A stretch of 64,000 nucleotides of DNA, from positions 5,065,988 to 5,129,987 of the forward strand of contig NZ_CP011272.1 of NCBI RefSeq assembly GCF_001610875.1, in the 5' to 3' direction. Below are positions 39,386-45,872 of this stretch, in pieces. Under the pieces are notes generated by a model. The model was not told the origin of the DNA. It did no database searches and worked only from the letters and a program-made list of their open reading frames with translations. Numbering within the stretch: the stretch's first letter is position 1; the number at the start of each line of letters is the position of its first letter. Both the position numbers and the translations under genes were made by a program. The DNA comes from Pirellula sp. SH-Sr6A. GTDB lineage: Bacteria; Planctomycetota; Planctomycetia; Pirellulales; Pirellulaceae.

Positions 39386-40218
39386 TGGCGACGTTACTCA
39401 AGGGGGTTCAAAAAGGTAAAGGTGGATCGATCCGCAAGTCCGGATCGAACATGGTTTACACCGAACGGCACCGGTACATCGTTCTCTCTGATGTGAGGAA
39501 CGAATCGATTCTTAATGTTCTTTCGACTGCTGGACTTCCAAAGGTGATGGTCTCCACCATTGCCGGTACCGGAGGAAACTGCGTATGCGTAGGCCTCGAT
39601 CCTAAACAGGACGAAGGTAGCCCATTCACCTGGTTCGTTGACAGCGAGTGGTCGACCGAGTCGGAGAATCAAACAACTTCATCCAATCCGGATCCAACGA
39701 CTTGGGTCCCACGATACTCGGGCAAGGTCGAGACCTATCCCGAAGTGATTTACAAAGACTTCTCAACGCCACCAAAGCCCTATCTCAATTCGGCAAAGGA
39801 CAAATTCCCAGAGCCATTGATCGTTCGGAGACCTGTGATCGTCTACGACTTCTTTCAATACGAAGCCCCGACTGTAACCGACGTGCAGATCGGCGATCGC
39901 AACGACACTATCAACTCCGCGATCTTCAAGGGCTTCGGTGCCCAGACTCTGAAGCTCACGGTGACTGGGTTCGAACGCGGGTTCTACTTTGGGTTCGACT
40001 GCGTACGAATCAATTACTCGGTCGCCTACAAAAAGAACAAGTGGCTCAACACCCCTCTCGACATGGGTTACAGCTACCTCACTTCGACCGGAGAGCGGAT
40101 CGCAACAGACAAGATCGTTTGCCTAAACTCGGACGGAACAAAGAAGTCCGACAACGCCACACCAGATACGTTGGAGTTCAAAGAATTTCCTGAGATCTCA
40201 TTCTCCTTCTTACGATAG
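39385..40218 (+). CDS. Tail tip protein, unknown family
   Basis: A 277-residue protein that shares one base with the tape-measure stop. It is beta-rich (HRYIVLSDVRNESILNVLS, FYFGFDCVRINYSVAYKKNKWLN) with no motif I can name. Position after tape measure suggests a distal tail or baseplate hub protein. Confidence 0.65.
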   Translation: MATLLKGVQKGKGGSIRKSGSNMVYTERHRYIVLSDVRNESILNVLSTAGLPKVMVSTIAGTGGNCVCVGLDPKQDEGSPFTWFVDSEWSTESENQTTSSNPDPTTWVPRYSGKVETYPEVIYKDFSTPPKPYLNSAKDKFPEPLIVRRPVIVYDFFQYEAPTVTDVQIGDRNDTINSAIFKGFGAQTLKLTVTGFERGFYFGFDCVRINYSVAYKKNKWLNTPLDMGYSYLTSTGERIATDKIVCLNSDGTKKSDNATPDTLEFKEFPEISFSFLR

Positions 40219-40224
40219 GCAACC

Positions 40225-40545
40225 ATGAACGCTCGGCCGGAAATCGTCGGATTCAGCCCGTCGGATGCAGACCTACTTCTCGCGATGATCGGAGCAGCTG
40301 GCGGACAAGAACTTTCCGTGCAAAGGAGGCCACGCCCCCTGGGTATCAAGTGGGGCTTTACGAAATCGGGAGGGCTGGGGGCAAACACGAGTGGTGCCGT
40401 TTTCCTTCAGGAGCCAACAGCAGCTGGCTGGGCAAATCACACCGAGGTCATTGCATGGAACCGCGGCTCTGCCATTGCAGGCAACAAACTTCTAATCCTC
40501 ATTTCGATCGACAGTCGATGGTGCGCCTTCGAAGTCTGTCCATAA
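40225..40545 (+). CDS. Tail-associated hypothetical protein
   Basis: A 106-residue protein six bases after the preceding gene. It is beta-rich with glycine-rich turns (LGIKWGFTKSGGLGANTSGAVFLQE) and ends in a cysteine (FEVCP). Probably a small tail-tip or baseplate component by position; no family recognised. Confidence 0.6.
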   Translation: MNARPEIVGFSPSDADLLLAMIGAAGGQELSVQRRPRPLGIKWGFTKSGGLGANTSGAVFLQEPTAAGWANHTEVIAWNRGSAIAGNKLLILISIDSRWCAFEVCP

Positions 40546-40549
40546 CACC

Positions 40550-41740
40550 ATGAAGCTCTTTAAGAAGTGTTGCTCCTGTTGTGATAGCTCCGTCAATCCG
40601 GATATTTCGCAAATGAGCTTCTCCAGTTTGGATGGACTCCATCCTGTTTCTTTCTCTGCCACGCCGATACGCGTCGCGAAAAACCAAGTCGCATCGTTTG
40701 GAATTACACCGGGGTTTGAAATTGTTCCCCCAAGTTCTGCCAACAATGCGAGTTGCCCTTGGCCATCCACGCCGAGTTCGGACTTCCACAACAGCGGATC
40801 GCGGAACATCGGCAGCGACATCGCCGCAAACTGTTGTTGGGCTGCCGTCGCGGTACCTACGACGCCGGTCAGCTCAGCCGGTCAGGAGTATCGGTACCGA
40901 TGGTCCTTCGAAAGCACGGTTGTGAATGACAAGCTCTGGAGAGCAACCGTCAATCACCTTTGCACGACGGCCGGATTCGAATGGCAGGATTCCACGCGAA
41001 CCAGCTACTACGACCTAGTGACGAAACGGCATCTCATCGCAAAGAGATACTTGTTCGCCGTGGGCGTCAAAGCATGTTGGGTTGATTCCCAAATCCAGCT
41101 GACTGCTCGCGTGTGGTACAAGGACTGGCGGAGGCTTCGCGATTTCTCGTTCTTCCGAGAGCGGTTCATCTCTTCGGGGTCCGCTACATACACCGGCTAT
41201 CGATCCGATCTAGGCACTTGTGGACTCAAGACCGGGCTCGCAGCAAACGACTTTTGGACATGCGGATCCGGCACGAGGCCCACCGAGCCAGACTGGCTTG
41301 ATGGAATCAACGTTTCCAATTGTCTCGACTGCAGCACATCGACGGGATTGACGGACTCGACCATCAGTCCACTCAATTGCAATATGGAATTCGCGGATCG
41401 AACGATGACTCTCCCCACTGGAGTTTGTTCCATCGCTGGCACTCATGTCTTCGCGAGCGGATTCGGCTCCTCTCCAAAGTACGATGGAAGCTTTGATTGC
41501 ATCACTAGTTCTCTTCTGCCCTGCACTTGGAGATACCCAACGCCGAAGTGCCCTCTCGGGGTCGATCCCTATCCGGTGTTTCCTGTTCCGATCGACGAAA
41601 CCAAACCTGTGACGGGGAACGTTGACTTCGATGAGTACGACGAGGTGCAGACAGTCGACACCGCTGAGGACGAATTCGAGTCGGGCGCCCCGTTGGTGAT
41701 GAATTGGTGGACAGAGCCATGGACAATCACGATCAGCTGA
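40550..41740 (+). CDS. Cysteine-rich tail protein
   Basis: A 396-residue protein with 18 cysteines, four of them in the first 11 residues (KKCCSCCDSS) and others in pairs (ANCCW, NCLDC). Such density is rare in cytoplasmic proteins and suggests disulfide cross-links in the finished particle. The rest is beta/turn-rich. It is the largest protein at the tail-tip end and may carry the receptor-binding function. The next gene, overlapping by 37 bases, is an Erv1/ALR-like thiol oxidase candidate, which could form these disulfides. Confidence 0.7.
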   Translation: MKLFKKCCSCCDSSVNPDISQMSFSSLDGLHPVSFSATPIRVAKNQVASFGITPGFEIVPPSSANNASCPWPSTPSSDFHNSGSRNIGSDIAANCCWAAVAVPTTPVSSAGQEYRYRWSFESTVVNDKLWRATVNHLCTTAGFEWQDSTRTSYYDLVTKRHLIAKRYLFAVGVKACWVDSQIQLTARVWYKDWRRLRDFSFFRERFISSGSATYTGYRSDLGTCGLKTGLAANDFWTCGSGTRPTEPDWLDGINVSNCLDCSTSTGLTDSTISPLNCNMEFADRTMTLPTGVCSIAGTHVFASGFGSSPKYDGSFDCITSSLLPCTWRYPTPKCPLGVDPYPVFPVPIDETKPVTGNVDFDEYDEVQTVDTAEDEFESGAPLVMNWWTEPWTITIS

Positions 41741-42114
41741 GCATCTCGCGACCTCCCCCATCCGGATGGGTAGGCAGCGAATCAACTAGGAACACGCTCT
41801 ACTCATTTGAAATAGCACCCGGGTGGGAATCGCTACATCGCATCGCGAGCGAGCTCACCGACTGGAGTCTCATTGCCGCATGGTTTCAAGAATGGGAGCT
41901 CCGGTCCGTTCCCTGCGGTGATTGCTGGAAGCATTGGCGCGAACTTAAGCAGACAGATCCACCCCCATTTGGGAATCGACTCGCGTTCTATTGGTGGAGT
42001 CATCGAGCCCACAATGCGGTGGCGGATCGGATCGGCAATCCCGTCTGGAGCGAGCAGGATTTCGACGCCGAATATGGAGGCTACGAACTAATGGGGTTCA
42101 TCGACTCGGAGTGA
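41704..42114 (+). CDS. Erv1/ALR-like FAD-linked thiol oxidase candidate
   Basis: A 136-residue protein (ATG at 41719 is an alternative). Three blocks match the Erv1/ALR fold in order: G-W41-x-x-L-H45-x-x-A (FAD contact), V-P-C71-G-D-C74 (catalytic CxxC) and W-x-x-x-x-H103-N104-x-V-x-x-R109-x-G-x-P (FAD-binding H-N). This family oxidises thiols to disulfides with oxygen. The structural cysteine before the H-N motif is replaced (WWS instead of WLC). It is the last late gene and overlaps the 18-cysteine tail protein, its likely substrate. Confidence 0.72.
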   Translation: MVDRAMDNHDQLSISRPPPSGWVGSESTRNTLYSFEIAPGWESLHRIASELTDWSLIAAWFQEWELRSVPCGDCWKHWRELKQTDPPPFGNRLAFYWWSHRAHNAVADRIGNPVWSEQDFDAEYGGYELMGFIDSE

Positions 42115-42366
42115 TGTGTCGCCATCCTCGTCCCAGTCTTCGTCGTCGTCTTCGTCGTCCCAGTCTTCGTCGTCGAAGAATTGCTGCTGGAATCCAGCAT
42201 CCTTAGCCTCTACTCCCATCGACATCTGATTGTAGATCCTGCACCAAAGGTGTCCGATCATCTCGTCAGATGACTTATCAAATGCTTCCCGGTAGTACAT
42301 GAGTAATTCGAGGCAACGTGCTCGCTCCTGCTCTACCGCTCGTTCTATTTCTTCCTCGGTTGCCAT
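42088..42366 (-). CDS. Acidic-tailed hypothetical protein
   Basis: A 92-residue frame from the ATG at 42366 (109 from 42417). A helical part (EEEIERAVEQERARCLELLMYYREAFDKS) is followed by a very acidic stretch (DDEDWDDEDDDEDWDEDGD). It converges on the last late gene and overlaps it by 27 bases. Acidic tails of this kind occur in DNA-mimic and chaperone proteins. No clear ribosome site. The repetitive GAC/GAA DNA could inflate the frame by chance, so confidence is moderate. Confidence 0.5.
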   Translation of the reverse strand: MATEEEIERAVEQERARCLELLMYYREAFDKSSDEMIGHLWCRIYNQMSMGVEAKDAGFQQQFFDDEDWDDEDDDEDWDEDGDTSLRVDEPH

Positions 42367-42480
42367 GGTTGCATTCGTTGCTTTCTGAAGGGACGAGATC
42401 GAGCACCGTTTCGACATGCCGGTAATTGCCGTATTCGATCGATCGCAGATTGTAGCTCTAAAACAAGCTTTGTATGGATT

Positions 42481-42506
42481 AAAAAAGGCCAGTCCTACGA
42501 CTGGCC
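42481..42506 (-). terminator. Intrinsic terminator of the right-end integrase
   Basis: On the minus strand GGCCAGTC GTAG GACTGGCC is a perfect 8 bp stem followed by TTTTTT. It lies 25 bases after the integrase stop and ends that transcript before it runs into the late operon. Confidence 0.9.
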
Positions 42507-42531
42507 CTGGGGTTAGTTGTTCGCTCTAAAT

Positions 42532-43395
42532 CTATAGAACTGGGGGCAAAATCACCGTGCATTCTGGGAGCAGACGCGGATCGATGTAGCTCTCCCAAGT
42601 GACGCGAGAGTCTTTGTGTCCAGCAAGTTTTTGCCCCATGCCTGGACTTATGGATTCCGCGTAGGTAACCGCCGAACGTCGAAGAAACCGAAAGGTCCCT
42701 GATAATCCAGAGTCGGTAAAGCGTTTCTTTGCATCTCGGTAGAACTGTCGGCGATCGGATCTCAACGGCCAAATAAGACTTCGCTTGGGTTGTTCCAGCA
42801 TGCAACGATCAATCAATTTCATAGTTTGGGGATTGAGATTCGAGATGTGTTCGCGTTGCACCTTGGAGCAAACTAAATTCAGAAGGCCAGATCCTGTGGA
42901 CGGATCCCGCTCGATCGACTTGTACTCAATGTTTAGAAGGTCGCCGAGTCGGTAGCCAGTATCCCAGGAAGCGGCAAACAGCGACCCCCAATACGACGAG
43001 CTCGCAATCCCCTGGGTCCAAATGGAACCATCCGCTAGTGTGTCCGTCATCAGCTTTCTAATTGAGTCAATGTGCCACGCGCGCGGCGCTCGTTTCGGGA
43101 CCTTTATCTTGCGGCACTCGTCGTAGACAGGACAAAGCCCCTTGTCATACGCCGCCTTCCACAGCACAACGAAACCGCGTCTCCTCGTGTGCTGAGTCGC
43201 CGGCGAAATCGGCCGCGACTTCAGCCAATCTACGAATTGGTTTGCGACTGTTTGATTGATCCTCTGGATGTCGTCGCACTTTGTTGCCTGCAAAAACTGC
43301 CGGGCGGCTGGCAGGTAGAAGCACTTCTGAGAACTTATTGCGATGCCGAATTCATGGTTTTGAAAGTAGATCTCCGCAAATTCCTCTAGGTTCAT
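42532..43395 (-). CDS. int: Tyrosine recombinase (right-end integrase)
   Basis: A 287-residue phage-integrase family protein. The N-terminal part (residues 1-100) is the SAM-like core-binding domain. Catalytic pieces: first arginine in DTGYRLGDLLNIEY, a lysine hairpin region (LLNLVCSKVQREH), second arginine in FRFLRRSAVTYAE with the usual H replaced, and LAGHKDSRVTWESYID with the last histidine and the tyrosine. It is shorter than the left integrase and not closely similar. It lies 126 bases from the tRNA fragment, the normal position of the gene that made the junction. Confidence 0.9.
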   Translation of the reverse strand: MNLEEFAEIYFQNHEFGIAISSQKCFYLPAARQFLQATKCDDIQRINQTVANQFVDWLKSRPISPATQHTRRRGFVVLWKAAYDKGLCPVYDECRKIKVPKRAPRAWHIDSIRKLMTDTLADGSIWTQGIASSSYWGSLFAASWDTGYRLGDLLNIEYKSIERDPSTGSGLLNLVCSKVQREHISNLNPQTMKLIDRCMLEQPKRSLIWPLRSDRRQFYRDAKKRFTDSGLSGTFRFLRRSAVTYAESISPGMGQKLAGHKDSRVTWESYIDPRLLPECTVILPPVL

Positions 43396-43520
43396 TTCAC
43401 AACTTTCTGGACGTAAAAATGCCCGGTCCTTGGGGAAAATCCGTGCTCATCCAGATTAGGTCACGATTTGGACCTGAGGCAAAAAGCTCTAACCGACAAC
43501 CATCCTTGGCTTCACCATGA
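43396..43520. promoter_or_regulatory. Integrase upstream region
   Basis: Non-coding. AGGTC (43458-43462) and GACCT form an inverted repeat with an 8-base gap (around ACGATTTG), which could be an operator or an integrase arm-type site between the int start and the attachment core. Nothing else is seen. Confidence 0.35.
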
Positions 43521-43574
43521 GCTTGAGGGGCTAGTGGGAGCAATCCCTTGGAGGTTCGATTCCTCTCGGCCGCA
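43521..43574 (+). other. 3' part of a class II tRNA (Leu-GAG type), likely attR
   Basis: From the anticodon loop on, the tRNA is intact: TTGAGGG (anticodon GAG) and stem GCTAG, a variable arm with GGGA GCAA TCCC, T arm GGAGG TTCGATT CCTCT, acceptor 3' strand CGGCCGC and A73. The 5' half (GCGGCCG acceptor and D arm) is missing upstream, so this is a fragment. A duplicated tRNA 3' end beside an integrase is the classic right junction of an integrated element. A complete tRNA-Leu(GAG) was not found in the window. Confidence 0.75.
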
Positions 43575-43853
43575 CTATTTTGTTTTATCTTTGGATTGAG
43601 ATGTTTTCGGTGGGTGTGGCGAGTGAAGAACTCGTTCCCAACTCTGAGAATCGTTCGACGGGATGCTTGAGGATTTCTTCCTCTCCCGTTGGCTAGGAAT
43701 TGTTCTGAGGAGCCAGCCCGTGAACTGAATTGGTCGGCAGGCTTCTCATTGATTATCGCGAGATTCTGGGTAGGATAACACGCTGGTGAAAAGCGAAGAT
43801 ACGCCTCCTGCCTCAAACCCTCGTTTCTCTCGAATCCAATGTTGGAGCATCTT
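43575..43853. other. Non-coding host sequence after the junction
   Basis: No convincing gene. A long minus-strand frame here is mostly the shadow of the cupredoxin-like gene. GGAGCATCTT ends the stretch as the ribosome site of the next gene. Confidence 0.4.
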
Positions 43854-44654
43854 ATGAAGTCATTTCTGTTTGGATCGTTGGCCGTCGCCGGATCCTTGGT
43901 AGTGCCCGAAGTAGTCCAAGCGCAAAAGTGGGCAGATATTGAGTTCACGGTTGTCCTGGACGGCAAAGCCCCGGAACCAAAGCTGATCGATGCCAATGCG
44001 AAGGACAAATGCAACGCAGATCCTAAGGGCGTTGTGCTCGAGGATCTCGTCGTTAATCCAAAGAACAACGGGATCGCCAACTTGGTATTCACCATCGACA
44101 CGAGAAAGACCAAGCTCAAGGCGAACGATATCCATCCCGATCTTCGGTCGGTTCCCACCCAGAAGGCAGTATTGGACAATGTGAAGTGCCAATTCATTCC
44201 GCACGTGATGGCTGTTCGCGTTGGCCAGACGATCGAAGTCAAGAACTCCGATTCCGTCCCGCACAATGCCAAGTTCTCGTTCTTCGAAAACGATGAAAAG
44301 AATCCCGTGATTCCAGCGGGAACCTCGGTCGACATCGCCACCAAGTCGGAGGAGAAAGCGGCGACGAAAGTCGATTGCAATATCCACCCCTGGATGAACG
44401 CGTATGTTCTGGTCTACGACCACCCTTACGTCGGTATCAGCGATGCAGACGGAAAGATCAAAATCGAGAAGCTTCCTGCCGGGGTTCCGATCGATTTCAA
44501 GCTCTGGCATGAGAGCCAAGACAAATCGATTGAAGAAGTGACCGTGGGGGGCAAGAAAGAGACTTGGAAGCGTGGTTCTACTCAAATGACCCTCAAAGAA
44601 GGCAAAAACGATTTGGGCGTCATCAAGATCAGCGTCGATCGCTTCAAGAAGTAG
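43854..44654 (+). CDS. Exported cupredoxin-like (plastocyanin-family) protein
   Basis: From the ATG at 43854 the product has 266 residues with a signal peptide (FLFGSLAVAGSLVVPEVVQA). The domain near residues 100-190 has the blue-copper-like layout: GQTIEVKNSDSVPHNAKFSF with a histidine, and DCNIHPWMNAYVLVYDHPYVG with C-x-x-H and M, the usual copper ligands (H, C, H, M). Periplasmic electron transfer is likely. The C-terminal part (VPIDFKLWHESQDKSIEEV) is a small beta domain. It is the first host gene after the element and ends in a good terminator. Confidence 0.72.
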   Translation: MKSFLFGSLAVAGSLVVPEVVQAQKWADIEFTVVLDGKAPEPKLIDANAKDKCNADPKGVVLEDLVVNPKNNGIANLVFTIDTRKTKLKANDIHPDLRSVPTQKAVLDNVKCQFIPHVMAVRVGQTIEVKNSDSVPHNAKFSFFENDEKNPVIPAGTSVDIATKSEEKAATKVDCNIHPWMNAYVLVYDHPYVGISDADGKIKIEKLPAGVPIDFKLWHESQDKSIEEVTVGGKKETWKRGSTQMTLKEGKNDLGVIKISVDRFKK

Positions 44655-44683
44655 TCCCCCTCCCGCACTGCCCGTCGAACGAA

Positions 44684-44708
44684 GGCTCCCATTTGGGGGC
44701 CTTTTTTT
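44684..44708 (+). terminator. Intrinsic terminator
   Basis: GGCTCCC pairs with GGGGGCC (one G-T) around ATTT, followed by seven T. It ends the cupredoxin-like transcript 30 bases after its stop. Confidence 0.88.
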
Positions 44709-45010
44709 ATGCGCGGCTGGAAAGCCATCCAAACAAGGAATGCAAGTCTCTCAGGACCAGAAAACCAGAAATGCAGAGAGTCCATCTACCGGTCCACATT
44801 CGTTGAATTGGGTCTGCTAATAGCGCCCTGTTCCGGGGCCCCCGGCTTCCCTCCAGCCCTGAAGAACTGGCTGCACAACCGGCAATCTCCCCGTACTACT
44901 TCTTTCGAAGTAGACAGTCTAATGCAGGGGCTCATCGGGGAATTGCCGAAATTTTTCTCCCGGTAAGAATCGCTTCGACTGCATGACGGAAGGTTTCGAA
45001 TCTGACCGAT
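44709..45010. other. Intergenic region
   Basis: No gene is supported. CTACTTC TTTC GAAGTAG (44896-44913) is a small perfect hairpin without a T-run. The stretch probably holds the promoter of the next gene; no clear hexamers stand out. Confidence 0.35.
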
Positions 45011-45871
45011 TTGCGAGGAGCGCCGCCCTTAGCATCCCCCCTTTTGGGTGGTTGGCGGTTTTTCCTAAAATCGGTTTGCGGTTCGGGACCGGTCGAAGCA
45101 GACTTGTTGAGAGCATGGAGGCGTCGCCGTTTTGATTCCGGGCCCAGGGCCTGGATACCATTCCACGAAGACCGAACGCTTCTTGAAACCATGGCCAATG
45201 TTGACCGTGCATACAATCTAGTCCGACATGAACTTGCCGAAGTAGGTTTGCTCGCCGATGGCGTCTATTTGGATGCTGTCGAGCTTTGTATTTCCAATGA
45301 GAAGAGCGGGGGCGAGCGAGGATACGTTTTTGAACGGGTCGGGCACTACGCAGCCCGAGGTTATCGTCCTGGGGTGATTTATCTTCCCCGCGATTTGCCC
45401 CATGTCCCGTATAAGCCTGGGATGACTTTGGCGGACACCATACGCCACGAATACGCGCATGCTTGGTACTATTTAGACTCATCCTTCTTTCGCCAGGATT
45501 GGTTCCCTCGAACGTTTGGGGCTGCATACAGCAACTGCACGTCGATGCCTTACGACACGTGGCGAAAAGGAGTGAAGAAGGATCCTGTGTATCAGGCTGG
45601 GAAGAAACGCCGCAAAACGGAGGCGGCCAAATTGAAGTTTTTCTATGGTTATTTGCTTAGCCAGTTCATCACGGACTACGCGACAACCAATGCGAGCGAA
45701 GATTTCGCAGAGACCTTTATGTTCTTCTTGAAGTATCGCAGATCGCTGGAACGTTTTGCCAATCGGCCGGTCGTCTATAAAAAGTTGAAGATGGTCGAGC
45801 GAGCCGTTGCGATGGGTTCGCGACGATCGAGACAGTTCCAAGACCGGTCCTATCGAGTGAGAACGGCTTAG
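45011..45871 (+). CDS. Putative zinc metallopeptidase (HExxH)
   Basis: A 286-residue frame from TTG; the true start may be later (TTG near 45101 or ATG at 45191), as the first 30 residues look non-conserved. TIRHEYAHAWYY is an HExxH zinc site, and ASEDFAETFMFF supplies a downstream glutamate as in gluzincins. No signal peptide is seen. It stands one base before the kinase gene on the same strand, so the two are likely co-transcribed. The substrate is unknown. Confidence 0.65.
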   Translation: MRGAPPLASPLLGGWRFFLKSVCGSGPVEADLLRAWRRRRFDSGPRAWIPFHEDRTLLETMANVDRAYNLVRHELAEVGLLADGVYLDAVELCISNEKSGGERGYVFERVGHYAARGYRPGVIYLPRDLPHVPYKPGMTLADTIRHEYAHAWYYLDSSFFRQDWFPRTFGAAYSNCTSMPYDTWRKGVKKDPVYQAGKKRRKTEAAKLKFFYGYLLSQFITDYATTNASEDFAETFMFFLKYRRSLERFANRPVVYKKLKMVERAVAMGSRRSRQFQDRSYRVRTA

Positions 45872-45872
45872 C

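Noticed and set aside
42120-42180. CRISPR-like or microsatellite repeat of GTCGTC/TTCGTC units
   Set aside because: Short irregular triplets that encode the acidic tail of the minus-strand gene; no spacer structure. No CRISPR array was seen anywhere in the window.
43397-44380. 327-codon minus-strand frame over the attachment site and cupredoxin-like gene
   Set aside because: It spans the tRNA fragment and mirrors the plus-strand gene; Ser/Thr/Phe-rich shadow composition.
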